Under the pieces are notes generated by a model. It saw only the letters and a program-made list of their open reading frames with translations, was not told where the DNA came from and did not search any database. DNA of 64,000 bases from Candidatus Methanomethylophilus alvi Mx1201. Lineage in GTDB: Archaea; Thermoplasmatota; Thermoplasmata; Methanomassiliicoccales; Methanomethylophilaceae. The DNA lies in the NCBI RefSeq assembly GCF_000300255.2, contig NC_020913.1, forward strand, positions 124,001 to 188,000, read 5' to 3'. Shown in pieces: positions 17,292-25,964 of this stretch (the first letter of the stretch is position 1; each line of letters begins with the position of its first letter). Position numbers and translations under genes: made by a program.

Positions 17292-18365
17292 ATGGTTCCA
17301 AAGAAGAAGATCGATGAGATTCTGGACGGTTACGATCCGAGCAAGCTCACTATTGCGACCCTCTGTTCCCACTCGTCCCTGCAGATCTTCCACGGTGCCC
17401 GCAAGATGGGGTTCAAGACCCTCGGGCTCGTCACCAAGAACAATCAGAAAATCTACGATGCGTTCCCTCTCGCCAAGCCCGACAGGTTCATCAGCTACTC
17501 CGACTACGACGATATGGAGGAGCGCGCCGGGGAGCTTTTGGACGAGAACGTCGTCCTCATCCCCCACGGGTCGTTCGTCGAGTACATGGGGGCCAAGAAA
17601 TTCGAGGACTTCGCCGTGCCTTCGTACGGGAACCGTGCCGTGTTGAACTGGGAGTCCGACAGGGACAAGCAGAGGTCGTGGATCACCTCCGCCGGAGCCC
17701 CCATGCCCCGCCTCATCACGGATGCCCGCGAGATAAAAGAGCCAGTCATGGTGAAGTACCATGGGGCCAAAGGGGGCCGCGGGTTCTTCATCGCGAAGGA
17801 CTATCCGGACTTCAAGATGGGGATAGACAACAGCCAGCCCTACACCATACAGGAGTACTGCCTCGGAACCAGGTACTACCTCCACTTCTTCTACGACCCT
17901 CTCAAGACGGACGGATACAGGATAAAGCAGGGCGGATCCCTGGAACTTCTGTCCATAGACAGGCGCGACGAGTCCAACATCGACGAGATGTACAAGCTCG
18001 GCAGCATCGAGGACGCCAAGAGGCATGGCCTCTACCCGTCCTTTGTCGTGACCGGGAACACCCCCGTCGTCATCAGGGAGTCGCTCCTTCCCAAGGCGTT
18101 CGAGATGGCGGAGAATATAGTCAACCGCTCCTACGAGCTGTTCGGCGGCATGTGGGGGCCGTTCTGTCTCGAGACCGTGGTCAACGACAAGCTGGAGTTC
18201 AGGATCTTCGAGATCTCCACCAGGATCGTCGCCGGGACCAACCCGTTCATCAACGGTTCCCCGTACGCCGAGATGATCTACCCCGGCATGAGCACGGGGG
18301 CCAGGATGGCCATGGAGATCCGCGACGCGGTCCAGGTCGGAAAGCTCAAGACCCTGATATCCTGA
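17292..18365 (+). CDS. purP: FAICAR synthetase PurP (formate-AICAR ligase)
   Basis: This 357-residue ATP-grasp enzyme ligates formate to AICAR using ATP, giving FAICAR, the archaeal route for the ninth purine step. Typical PurP features are the N-terminal LTIATLCSHSSLQIFHGARKMGF-like domain, the substrate loop IPHGSFVEYMG, the ATP-grasp segment VMVKYHGAKGGRGFFIAKDY and the metal-binding LEFRIFEISTRIVAGTNPF region. A CTATATTTAAAAA box precedes the ATG by about 30 bases. The genome also encodes PurH at 27.3 kb, which performs the same formyl transfer by another chemistry. Confidence 0.95.
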   Translation: MVPKKKIDEILDGYDPSKLTIATLCSHSSLQIFHGARKMGFKTLGLVTKNNQKIYDAFPLAKPDRFISYSDYDDMEERAGELLDENVVLIPHGSFVEYMGAKKFEDFAVPSYGNRAVLNWESDRDKQRSWITSAGAPMPRLITDAREIKEPVMVKYHGAKGGRGFFIAKDYPDFKMGIDNSQPYTIQEYCLGTRYYLHFFYDPLKTDGYRIKQGGSLELLSIDRRDESNIDEMYKLGSIEDAKRHGLYPSFVVTGNTPVVIRESLLPKAFEMAENIVNRSYELFGGMWGPFCLETVVNDKLEFRIFEISTRIVAGTNPFINGSPYAEMIYPGMSTGARMAMEIRDAVQVGKLKTLIS

Positions 18366-18453
18366 CCTTCCGACATCTGGGACATTTCCCGAGGGAGGGG
18401 TCTTTCCCTTCCCCCTGTCCGCGAAACGTTCGTTTTCAGCGGCGGCCGGTAGA

Positions 18454-18467
18454 CGTTTGTACAAACG
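18454..18467. repeat. 14-bp palindrome in the purP-aspC spacer
   Basis: CGTTTGTACAAACG is a perfect palindrome about 70 bases upstream of the aspC TATA box, flanked by GGCCGGTAGA and GCC. It is a candidate regulator site; no matching regulator is assigned. Confidence 0.4.
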
Positions 18468-18540
18468 GCCTTTGCGATCCCGGCCTTATGTCGGACATAT
18501 GTACGGTCCAATAGTCCTTGGTTTTCGTAACTTATATAAT

Positions 18541-18571
18541 GCCCCTCTTTAATCCTCGGGAAAAGAGGGGC
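18541..18571. promoter_or_regulatory. TATA box and 10-bp inverted repeat abutting the aspC start
   Basis: A clear TTATATAAT box at 18532-18540 is followed at once by a perfect 10-bp inverted repeat, GCCCCTCTTT (18541-18550) and AAAGAGGGGC (18562-18571). Centres are 21 bp apart, two helical turns. The right arm also contains the ribosome-binding sequence GAGGGG ahead of the ATG at 18576. It could be a repressor site over the transcription start, or an RNA hairpin if transcription starts early. Confidence 0.5.
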
Positions 18572-18575
18572 CAAT

Positions 18576-19736
18576 ATGGTTTACGTTTCGAAGAGAATCC
18601 AGGAGATCCCGGCATCCGGGACCATCGCCATCTCTAATCTGGTCAGCGATCTGAAGGCACAAGGCATAGACATCGTCTCGTTCTCCATGGGGGAACCGGA
18701 CTTCGTCACCCCGTCCAACATCATAGAAGCGGCGAAGGAATCTCTCGACAGCGGATTCACCCATTACACACCCAGCACCGGGATCCCGGAGCTCAAGGAG
18801 GCGATCGCCAACACCGTCAGGAGGGACAACGGCATCAACGTGTCCTCCATGAACGTGCTTGTCACCCCTTGCAAGCAGGCCATATTCATGACCGCCCTGA
18901 CATATCTGGATCCCGGGGACGAGGTCATCCTCCCCGACCCCGGATGGGTCACCTACGAGGCCGTCATAAAGCTGTGCGGAGCGAAACCCGTCTATGTGCC
19001 CCTTTCCTACGACGACGGTTTCATACTCAGTCCCGAGAAGGTGGAGGCCGCTGTCACCCCCAAGACCAAGATGATCATCCTCAACACCCCCGCCAATCCG
19101 ACCGGGTGCGTGCTCCCCGAGGACACCATCAGGGCCATCGCGGAGATCGCCGTGAAACACGACCTCCTCATACTCGCCGACGAGATATACGAGCACGTGA
19201 TCTATTCCGGAAAGCACTTCTCCGTGGCATCCATGCCCGGCATGATCGACAGGACCATCACCGTATCCGGTCTTTCCAAGACCTATGCCATGACCGGATG
19301 GAGGATCGGATGGGCCATCAGCTCCGTCGACAACATCAAGAACATCAACAAGCTGCAGAGCCACTCCATCTCCTGCTGCGTGTCCTTCGCCCAGGAGGGT
19401 GCGGTCGAGGCGCTCAAGGGGACCCAGGAGCCGATGCACGACATGGTGGCACAGTTCAAGAAGAGGCGCGACCTGGCCTACGACCTCCTGACGGAGATCA
19501 AAGGCATAGAGTGCCAGAAGCCCGAGGGCGCATTCTATCTCTTCCCGAAGTACGACGCCAACATCCATTCGGTGGATCTTGCGAAGAAGATGCTGACCGA
19601 CGCCCACGTGGCCATCACCCCCGGAGCGGCCTTCGGTCCCCACGGGGAGGGATTCTTCAGGATCTCCTACGCCACCAGCGAGGACCAGATCCGCGAAGGG
19701 TTCAGCAGGATCAAGAAGTTCATGGCGGACCTCTGA
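18576..19736 (+). CDS. aspC: Class I PLP aminotransferase (aspartate aminotransferase-like)
   Basis: This 386-residue fold-type I aminotransferase has the PLP lysine in SGLSKTYAMTGWRIGW (about residue 232). The NTPANPTGCVLP substrate/PLP patch and DEIYEHVIYSGK also match the aspartate aminotransferase subgroup. FSMGEPDFVTP near residue 38 and the C-terminal FRISYATSEDQIREGFSRI arginine are typical. It would interconvert an amino acid, probably aspartate or a broad set, with 2-oxoglutarate. It sits alone between two spacers, with its own TATA box and an inverted repeat at the start, so it may be specifically regulated. Confidence 0.9.
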   Translation: MVYVSKRIQEIPASGTIAISNLVSDLKAQGIDIVSFSMGEPDFVTPSNIIEAAKESLDSGFTHYTPSTGIPELKEAIANTVRRDNGINVSSMNVLVTPCKQAIFMTALTYLDPGDEVILPDPGWVTYEAVIKLCGAKPVYVPLSYDDGFILSPEKVEAAVTPKTKMIILNTPANPTGCVLPEDTIRAIAEIAVKHDLLILADEIYEHVIYSGKHFSVASMPGMIDRTITVSGLSKTYAMTGWRIGWAISSVDNIKNINKLQSHSISCCVSFAQEGAVEALKGTQEPMHDMVAQFKKRRDLAYDLLTEIKGIECQKPEGAFYLFPKYDANIHSVDLAKKMLTDAHVAITPGAAFGPHGEGFFRISYATSEDQIREGFSRIKKFMADL

Positions 19737-19805
19737 GCAGGTCCGCCGGCCCCTATCAAACCCGTTCCTTCTCCATTCCCATCCATACTTTTCTATAACG
19801 CGCCT

Positions 19806-19817
19806 ACGCGTACGCGT
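19806..19817. repeat. ACGCGTACGCGT palindrome before the class V aminotransferase
   Basis: A perfect 12-bp palindrome made of two tandem ACGCGT units, about 80 bases before the start at 19896, preceded by the similar ACGCGCCT. A CATAAAAATAAAGG TATA-like stretch follows at about 19830-19843. Confidence 0.4.
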
Positions 19818-19895
19818 TTCAATCGCAAACATAAAAATAAAGGATGGATGATAGTCGTGCTCGTTACGTCCAATTAAGGACACTCAGGGATCCAA

Positions 19896-20969
19896 ATGAG
19901 CAGGAAATTATTCACCGTCGGCCCCGTGAATGTGGCGGACGACACGCTTAAGGCAATGGACAGGCCCATGATCACCCACAGGTCGAAGGAGTACAAACAG
20001 CTCCATGCCGATATCGAGGAGAAGCTCCACAAGACCCTCGGCACCGACAACGACATTTTCATGGTGGCGGGATCCGCCACCGTGCTCCTGGAAGGGTCCG
20101 CGAGGAATGCGATCGCGAAGCACTCCCTCGGATTGACGTCCGGTTCTTTCGGAGACAGGTCCATCGAGGTCGCCACCTCCAACGGGAAGCAGGTCGACGT
20201 CGTCAAGGTCCCTATGGGGAAGGCCGTCAAACCCGCCGACATCGCCGGAAAGGTCACCAAGGACATCGAGGCCGTCCACTGGGTCAGCAACGAGTCCTCC
20301 ACGGGAGTGTATTGCGATTCCGTCGCCCTCGCCAAGGAGGTCAGGGACCAGAACCCCGACTCCCTCGTCATGATCGATGCCGTCACCTCCATGTTCGCCA
20401 TGGATCTGAAGTTCAAGGACGTGCAGCCCGACTCCGTCGTGTTCGGAACCCAGAAGGCCCTCGCCCTGCCTCCCGGACTCGCATTCGTCGTGGTCTCCCC
20501 CGAACTCATGAAGAAGTCCGAGAAGATGGAGAACAAGGGGTTCTATACCGATTACGTCAAACTCAAGGAGAAGAACGATGAGAACTACGCCCTCACGACC
20601 CCTCCCGTGTCCCTCATGTACGGTGTCGACTACCAGCTCGACAAGATGCTGAAGGAGGGGATGGCCACCCGTTACAGAAGGCATCAGGAGATGGCCGACA
20701 TGGTCCGCAAATGGGCCGACGAGAGGATGCAGGGGGTCTTCCCGGAGGAAGGCTACCGTTCCAACACCATCGGGGTCATCAAGAGGGGCGACCTCGACTT
20801 CGACAAGTTCCATTCGATCATCAAGTCCAAGGGGATGGAGATCTCCAACGGATACGGTGACATCAAGAAGAGCACCTTCAGGATCGGCCACATGGGCGAC
20901 CTCACGAAGGACGACATCAAACAGCTCCTGTCCGTCATGGACGAAGCCCTCGAGGAGATGAAGCAGTAA
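19896..20969 (+). CDS. Class V PLP aminotransferase, probable phosphoserine aminotransferase
   Basis: This 357-residue small-domain class V aminotransferase belongs to the serine-pyruvate/alanine-glyoxylate group. It opens with LFTVGPVNVADDTLKAM, the usual glycine/proline start. VHWVSNESSTGVYCD and MIDAVTSMFAMDL line the PLP pocket, and GTQKALALPPG carries the Schiff-base lysine. Its stop codon touches the ATG of serA with no spacer. I infer that it transaminates 3-phosphohydroxypyruvate to phosphoserine in serine synthesis, a role class V enzymes fill in several methanogens; alanine-glyoxylate activity cannot be excluded. Confidence 0.85.
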   Translation: MSRKLFTVGPVNVADDTLKAMDRPMITHRSKEYKQLHADIEEKLHKTLGTDNDIFMVAGSATVLLEGSARNAIAKHSLGLTSGSFGDRSIEVATSNGKQVDVVKVPMGKAVKPADIAGKVTKDIEAVHWVSNESSTGVYCDSVALAKEVRDQNPDSLVMIDAVTSMFAMDLKFKDVQPDSVVFGTQKALALPPGLAFVVVSPELMKKSEKMENKGFYTDYVKLKEKNDENYALTTPPVSLMYGVDYQLDKMLKEGMATRYRRHQEMADMVRKWADERMQGVFPEEGYRSNTIGVIKRGDLDFDKFHSIIKSKGMEISNGYGDIKKSTFRIGHMGDLTKDDIKQLLSVMDEALEEMKQ

Positions 20970-22559
20970 ATGGCAAAGATTCTTGTTTCCGATAAACTCA
21001 GCAAAGACGGTCTCGACATCCTCGAGGCCTCCGGCATCCCGGTGGTCATGAAGCCCGGAATGACCGAGGACGAACTCTGCAAGGAGATCGTCGACTACGA
21101 CGCACTCATCATAAGGTCCGGCACCAAGGTGACCAGGAAGGTCATCGACGCGGCCAAGAAGCTTCGCGTCATCGGACGTGCAGGGGTCGGTGTGGACAAC
21201 GTCGACATCCCCTATGCCACCGAGAAGGGTATCCTCATCATGAACACCCCCACCGCGAACATCCTGTCCGCGGCAGAGCACACCTGCGCCATGATCCTTT
21301 CCCTGGCCAGGAACATCCCGTTCGCCCACTCGTCCATGCACGAGGGCAAATGGGACAGGTCCAAGTTCACCGGGGTCGAGCTGAACGGGAAGGTCCTCGG
21401 TATCATCGGCGTAGGCCGTGTGGGAGGCGAGGTCGCCAAGAGGCTCAAGCCCTTCAACATGACCATGGTGGGGTACGACCCCTTCCTGCCGAAGGAGGTC
21501 GCAGACGAGATAGGGGTCAGGCTGACCACCCTCGAGGAGGTCATCACCACCGCGGACTTCATGACCATCCACACCCCGCTTCTGCCCTCGACCCGCAACA
21601 TGATCTCGCTGGAACAGTTCAAGATGATGAAGCCCAACGCAAGGCTCGCCAACGTGGCCCGCGGAGGCATAGTCAACGAGGACGACCTCTACACCGCCCT
21701 CCACGACCACATCATCGCAGGTGCCGCCTTCGACGTATGGTGCAACGAGCCCCTGACGGACGCCGAGAAGAAGCTCCTCGAGCTGGACAACCTGGTCACC
21801 ACCCCGCACCTCGGGGCCAGTACCGTCGAGGCCCAGGAGAGGGTGGCCGTCGATATCGCCAACTCCGCCGTCAAGTACCTCAGGGACGGAATAATCACCA
21901 ACGCCATTAACGCACCCCGCGGAAAGCTCACCCCGGAGACGGCCCCCTACGTGCCTCTCGCGGAGAGCATGGGCGAGTTCATCCACCAGACCGTAGGGAA
22001 CCAGCCCATCGAGGAGATGGAGGTGGTCTACTACGGCGGTCTGTCGACCATGGACAGCAAGATCCTCACCGTATCGGCCGTGAAGGGACTCATAAAGGGT
22101 ATCGTCGGGGTCGACGGCGCCAACATCATCAACGCCCTCCCCGTCGCCAAATCCAAAGGCATCGACGTCAAGGAGTCGAAGACCGACAAGGCCACCAGCT
22201 ACTCCAACCTGATAGAGGTCAAGATCATGTCCGCCGGGAAGGCCTCCTGCATCCGCGGTACCGTCTTCGGAGAGGAGCCCAGGCTCGTCAACTACAACGG
22301 TTACGCATTCAACGTCCCCCTCGCGGGAGACATGCTGTTCGTGACCTACAAGGACACCACCGGTATCGTCGGCAAGGTCGGCAGCGTCCTCGGTGCCGCA
22401 GGGGTCGACATCCAGCAGATGGCCGTCTCCACGAAGAAGGGTTCCGACAAGGCCATGATGGTCCTCCTCGTCGGCAAGACCGTGGATCAGAAGATAGTCG
22501 ACGAGATCGCCAAGGCCGTCAACGGAGAGGCGAAGTTCGTAGAGCTCGCGGACAACTGA
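20970..22559 (+). CDS. serA: D-3-phosphoglycerate dehydrogenase SerA
   Basis: This 529-residue long-form SerA oxidises 3-phosphoglycerate to 3-phosphohydroxypyruvate with NAD, the first serine step. The NAD fold shows GIIGVGRVGGEVAKRL (about residue 147). Catalytic regions are NVARGGIVNEDDL and TPHLGASTVEAQERV, followed by the intervening domain (about 315-450) and a C-terminal ACT domain (about 455-525: GIVGKVGSVLGAAGVDIQQM). The ACT domain suggests feedback by serine. It is fused in one operon with the class V aminotransferase (zero spacing) and precedes the XPD operon genes. Confidence 0.96.
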   Translation: MAKILVSDKLSKDGLDILEASGIPVVMKPGMTEDELCKEIVDYDALIIRSGTKVTRKVIDAAKKLRVIGRAGVGVDNVDIPYATEKGILIMNTPTANILSAAEHTCAMILSLARNIPFAHSSMHEGKWDRSKFTGVELNGKVLGIIGVGRVGGEVAKRLKPFNMTMVGYDPFLPKEVADEIGVRLTTLEEVITTADFMTIHTPLLPSTRNMISLEQFKMMKPNARLANVARGGIVNEDDLYTALHDHIIAGAAFDVWCNEPLTDAEKKLLELDNLVTTPHLGASTVEAQERVAVDIANSAVKYLRDGIITNAINAPRGKLTPETAPYVPLAESMGEFIHQTVGNQPIEEMEVVYYGGLSTMDSKILTVSAVKGLIKGIVGVDGANIINALPVAKSKGIDVKESKTDKATSYSNLIEVKIMSAGKASCIRGTVFGEEPRLVNYNGYAFNVPLAGDMLFVTYKDTTGIVGKVGSVLGAAGVDIQQMAVSTKKGSDKAMMVLLVGKTVDQKIVDEIAKAVNGEAKFVELADN

Positions 22560-22572
22560 CGGCGGTGCGACC

Positions 22573-22965
22573 ATGATCACCGTAGACAACCTGACACTCG
22601 CCATCGAGAACAGTATCGACGACGGCAACGGTCTGTCCCAGGAGGAGGCATACGACCTCGCCCAGCACGTCCTCAACTTCTTCGGGTACTCCGAGAGGAT
22701 CATTGACAACGTCCTCGAGCCCGAGGACCGCGATGCGTTCTACATGATGGAGGATGCAGGCATCCTGTTCACCGAGAGGGAGGAGATCACCCTTTACGAC
22801 GGCCGTGAATGGAGGATCCATTACTGGCTCTTCAACAGGGGGAGGATAAACCGCCTCATGGAGAAGAAACCCAGGGCCGCCAAGGTCATCGACGATTCCG
22901 AATCGATCTATAAGACCGAAGTCACCGACGATATGTGGGCCTGCAGGAAAAAGTCCGATGAATGA
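22573..22965 (+). CDS. Conserved small archaeal protein (DUF6015-like)
   Basis: This 130-residue acidic protein opens with a helical domain (LSQEEAYDLAQHVLNFFGYSERIIDN). A beta-rich part follows (MEDAGILFTEREEITLYDGREWRIHYWLFN), ending in a basic/acidic tail. I know it only as a conserved uncharacterised archaeal family; the DUF6015 assignment is tentative. It starts 13 bases after serA and its end overlaps the XPD helicase start by 8 bases. It may therefore be translated with and act alongside XPD, for example as a partner in repair. No catalytic motif is visible. Confidence 0.72.
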   Translation: MITVDNLTLAIENSIDDGNGLSQEEAYDLAQHVLNFFGYSERIIDNVLEPEDRDAFYMMEDAGILFTEREEITLYDGREWRIHYWLFNRGRINRLMEKKPRAAKVIDDSESIYKTEVTDDMWACRKKSDE

Positions 22966-24838
22966 CCTCTTCCCGTATCCCCTCAGACCCGGTCAGGACG
23001 GCATAATCCGTCTCATCAGGGATTCCGTGAGGGGCGGGAGATGTGTGGTCCTCGAATCAGGCACCGGTACGGGGAAGACATCCGTCTCCCTGGCCGGGGC
23101 CCTCGAGGGTATATCCGGGACTGCGCGCAAGGTCGTTTTCCTTACGCGCACAAAGTCCCAGCAGAAGCAGGTGGCCGTCGAGGCCAGGGCCATAGGGGCC
23201 CGTACCGATGTGATCTGTATAGCCGTACAGGGACGCGGTCCAGCCACCTGCCCTATGATGCTGTCCGACCGCGATCTGTCGGACGGGACTTCGGAAGAGC
23301 TTTCCAAACTATGTGCCGAACTTAAGAAAGGCACTGGTCCGGCCGGGAAATGCTCCTACTTCGAGAACATAGGCAGCACCGAGGTCGAGGCGTGCATATC
23401 ATTCATACGTGCCAGACATCCGGATCCCGAGGAATTCCGGGACTTCTGTGCGGCCAGGGGGATATGTCCGTACGAGACCGTCAAGAAGCTTCTCCCATAC
23501 GCCAATGTGGTGAGTGCGCCCTATGCGTTCTTCTTCATCCCTGCCATAAAGAACCATTTCCTCCAATGGATGGGCGTCTCCGACCGCGAGGTCGTCGTCA
23601 TCGTGGACGAGGCGCACAATCTCCCGTCATACCTGCGCGACAGTATGACATGCCGCTGTACGGCCCGTTCGTTGGATCTGGCGGATTCCGAGGCCGACAG
23701 GAACGGTAATCCGTTGCTTGTCCAGGACATTTCCTGCAAAGATATCGTCCAGCTCATGAGGGACATAATGGCAGACGCTCAGAAGGAGTATCTGAGACGC
23801 GAGAGCGACATGATCCCGCCCGACTATCTGGGTGAGGAGATGATGGTCCGTCTGGGTATGACCTCTGCCGGGGTACGCGACCTGGTCATGAGGCTGGCCG
23901 AGGTCGGCATCTCCATAGAGGAATCGAAGAAGGCCAAACGCAAACTCCCACGTTCCCACCTGTCTTCCCTGGCCGGGTTCATATGTGCATGGATGTCGTT
24001 CGACAGCTATTCGCACGTATTCCTGGTATCGGGGGGAGACAACCCCTATCTGGAGGCATACTGTCTCGATCCCGGGGAGGCCGCCGAGCCTCTCAGTACA
24101 TGTCTGTCTTCAGTGAGCATGTCTGGCACTTTGTCTCCGTTGAAGGATTATGCAGGCGAGATGGGTCTGGAGGATCCGGTATCGGAGGTCTTTCCTTCCC
24201 CGTTCCCGAAGGAGAATCTGGAAGTCTTCTACGTCAACGACGTATCCACGAAGTTCTCCGAGATAAACAGCGACGACGGGACATACGACCGTCTGAAGAG
24301 ATACGTGGTGGACATAGTCGGGGCATCGGATCGCAGTACCGCGGTGTTCTTCCCCTCATACGGAGTCATGGAAAGGTTCGTGGAGGATAAAGTGCCAGAC
24401 GCTCTCGGGAGAGAGGTTTACTTCGAGCGGAGGGGTATGCCGCAGTCGGAGTTGATGGAACAGATATCGGATTTCCTCGGGAAGGAGGGCTCCGTGCTCT
24501 TCGCCGTCACAGGAGGCAGGGTCAGCGAGGGCTTGGATTTCCCCGGTAGGCAGCTGGAGCTGGCCGTCATAGTCGGGATACCTTTCGCCCATCCCTCCGC
24601 CAAGCAGGATGCGCTCATAGGGTACTGTCAGAACCGTTTCGGCAACGGCTGGGACATGGCTGTGAGGGTGCCGGCGGTCAGGAAGATGAGACAGGCGATC
24701 GGCAGACTGATCAGGTCCGAGGGGGACCGCGGGATGGCGGTGATCCTGGATAGAAGGGTGGCCTCGCTGGACGGTCTGGATGCGAAGCTGACCTCGGATC
24801 CTGTTGCAGAGGTACGCAGATTCTTCCAATCCCATTAA
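22958..24838 (+). CDS. xpd: XPD/Rad3-like iron-sulfur DNA helicase
   Basis: This 626-residue superfamily 2 5'-to-3' helicase has Walker A GTGTGKT at residues 35-41, a VDEAHN box near 217 and the C-terminal motif VI region RQAIGRLIRSEGDRG. Between motifs Ia and II are the cysteines of the [4Fe-4S] domain: LC and KCSYFEN (around 118-132), then FCAARGICPYE (about 163-173). In eukaryotes XPD works in TFIIH; archaeal XPD unwinds bubbles and may act in repair. The start overlaps the upstream small gene. Length is normal for archaeal XPD. Confidence 0.94.
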   Translation: MNDLFPYPLRPGQDGIIRLIRDSVRGGRCVVLESGTGTGKTSVSLAGALEGISGTARKVVFLTRTKSQQKQVAVEARAIGARTDVICIAVQGRGPATCPMMLSDRDLSDGTSEELSKLCAELKKGTGPAGKCSYFENIGSTEVEACISFIRARHPDPEEFRDFCAARGICPYETVKKLLPYANVVSAPYAFFFIPAIKNHFLQWMGVSDREVVVIVDEAHNLPSYLRDSMTCRCTARSLDLADSEADRNGNPLLVQDISCKDIVQLMRDIMADAQKEYLRRESDMIPPDYLGEEMMVRLGMTSAGVRDLVMRLAEVGISIEESKKAKRKLPRSHLSSLAGFICAWMSFDSYSHVFLVSGGDNPYLEAYCLDPGEAAEPLSTCLSSVSMSGTLSPLKDYAGEMGLEDPVSEVFPSPFPKENLEVFYVNDVSTKFSEINSDDGTYDRLKRYVVDIVGASDRSTAVFFPSYGVMERFVEDKVPDALGREVYFERRGMPQSELMEQISDFLGKEGSVLFAVTGGRVSEGLDFPGRQLELAVIVGIPFAHPSAKQDALIGYCQNRFGNGWDMAVRVPAVRKMRQAIGRLIRSEGDRGMAVILDRRVASLDGLDAKLTSDPVAEVRRFFQSH

Positions 24839-24864
24839 ATAGGAATGCTTGGATAAGGCGGAGC

Positions 24865-25152
24865 ATGGCAATAGCCGTAGACGAGGATGTAAAGCAGATG
24901 ATCATGCGCGAGAAACAGGACTACCGTGTCTGTACTGCGTGTATGGGTCCCGCCCTCGTCCCTACGACCGTCAAACAGCCTAAGCCATCGGATACCCAGA
25001 TACAGATCGGAGACAACGTCCTCTACATATCCCGCGTGCAGGCTCCGTACCTCGAGAGGGTGACGATGGATATGATCTACGACGAGGACGAGATCGATTC
25101 CTGTCCTGCATTCTACAGCTATACGGAAAAGAAGAGGTCCAGGGATTACTGA
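24865..25152 (+). CDS. Uncharacterised 95-residue protein with CxxC
   Basis: A short soluble protein with a helical N-terminus, a single CTAC pair at residues 23-26 and a proline-rich stretch, then a beta-like segment (TQIQIGDNVLYISRVQ). An acidic IYDEDEIDSCP and a charged tail follow. I do not recognise a family. It lies 26 bases downstream of XPD on the same strand and converges on the ThiI-like gene with only 6 bases between. A weak purine-rich GGCGGAGC precedes the ATG. Codon use looks like its neighbours, so I regard it as a real gene. Confidence 0.6.
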   Translation: MAIAVDEDVKQMIMREKQDYRVCTACMGPALVPTTVKQPKPSDTQIQIGDNVLYISRVQAPYLERVTMDMIYDEDEIDSCPAFYSYTEKKRSRDY

Positions 25153-25158
25153 ATATCC

Positions 25159-25785
25159 TCAGTCGACCATTACCGCATTGTCTGCGCAGATCTCCGCCAG
25201 TTTCTCTATATCGCAGGCTTCGTAGAACTTCTGGGTCTTTTCGATGTCTGCTTCGGTGACCACCTTTTTGGGAAGTGCGGTGCACCCGGTGGCGGGCATG
25301 TTGGATATCTCGAAAGTCCCTATCTTCTGGGCGATCTCTATGATCTCCTGCTTGTCATACCCTATGAGCGGACGGAGGATGGTGAAATCCACTCCCTTCA
25401 CCTCGGAACGTATGTTGAGGAGGGTCTGCGATGCGACCTGTCCCAGGGAATCCCCCATGACTATCGCACTGGCCCCGAGCTTCTGGCACAGTTTCTTGGC
25501 CGTAAGCTGCATTGCGTGTTTGCAGAGGACGCACTGATAAAGACTGTCCGCATTGTCCGCTATGGCCTTCTGGGATGCGCCGTGAGGTGCGACATAGAGC
25601 GGGATGTCCTTTCCGGTCTCCTCCCTTATGCGTGCCGCCAGCATCTTGGCGCGTTCGATAGGGCGGTCGTCGGCATACGGACGGTTGTCCATGTGGAGGA
25701 GGATGATGTCGGCCCCCACCTTCGACATGACGTACGCGGCCACCGGCGAGTCGATCCCGCCAGACATGAGACATACGGCCTTCAT
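25159..25785 (-). CDS. Stand-alone ThiI-like PP-loop sulfurtransferase domain
   Basis: This 208-residue protein holds only the PP-loop pyrophosphatase domain of ThiI (tRNA 4-thiouridine synthase). It has the ATP loop SGGIDSPVA at 8-16, the conserved YQCVLCKHAMQ with two cysteines, GDSLGQVASQTL and the catalytic-cysteine region MPATGCTALPKK. The THUMP and ferredoxin-like RNA-binding parts of full ThiI are absent, so RNA binding must come from elsewhere or the substrate differs. It is last in a minus-strand operon with csl4 and a METTL5-like methylase, each junction overlapping or close, which points to RNA metabolism. Confidence 0.82.
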   Translation of the reverse strand: MKAVCLMSGGIDSPVAAYVMSKVGADIILLHMDNRPYADDRPIERAKMLAARIREETGKDIPLYVAPHGASQKAIADNADSLYQCVLCKHAMQLTAKKLCQKLGASAIVMGDSLGQVASQTLLNIRSEVKGVDFTILRPLIGYDKQEIIEIAQKIGTFEISNMPATGCTALPKKVVTEADIEKTQKFYEACDIEKLAEICADNAVMVD

Positions 25786-25964
25786 GTGTTGGTCCTTCCG
25801 TATTCGATGCCGCCGAGGAAATCGTCGGATGACTGGTATTCCTCGTCCTCGTTGAGCATAGCGTAGAGTGCCTTGATGAACTCGCGCAACTCCTTCACCT
25901 CGCTTTTCAGGTTCTTGACCTCCATACGGAGGTCTTTGAGTTCCCTTTCCTCCGGCTCCGTCAT
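25782..25964 (-). CDS. 60-residue coiled-coil peptide in the csl4 operon
   Basis: This very short protein starts with a heptad-patterned coiled coil (EERELKDLRMEVKNLKSEVK and on to about residue 42). An acidic tail with DDFLGGIEYGR follows. Its ATG overlaps the csl4 stop (ATGA), and its own stop overlaps the ATG of the ThiI-like gene the same way, so it is held in a tight translational chain. A longer frame to 26075 only shadows csl4. It could be an oligomerisation or bridging partner for its neighbours. No family is recognised. Confidence 0.65.
   Translation of the reverse strand: MTEPEERELKDLRMEVKNLKSEVKELREFIKALYAMLNEDEEYQSSDDFLGGIEYGRTNT

Noticed and set aside
19908..22709. A 933-codon open frame on the minus strand
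   Set aside because: It lies antisense to the class V aminotransferase and serA, whose motifs are intact. Its composition (rich in Val, Gly, Asp, His and Leu) is the usual mirror of GC-rich coding sequence.
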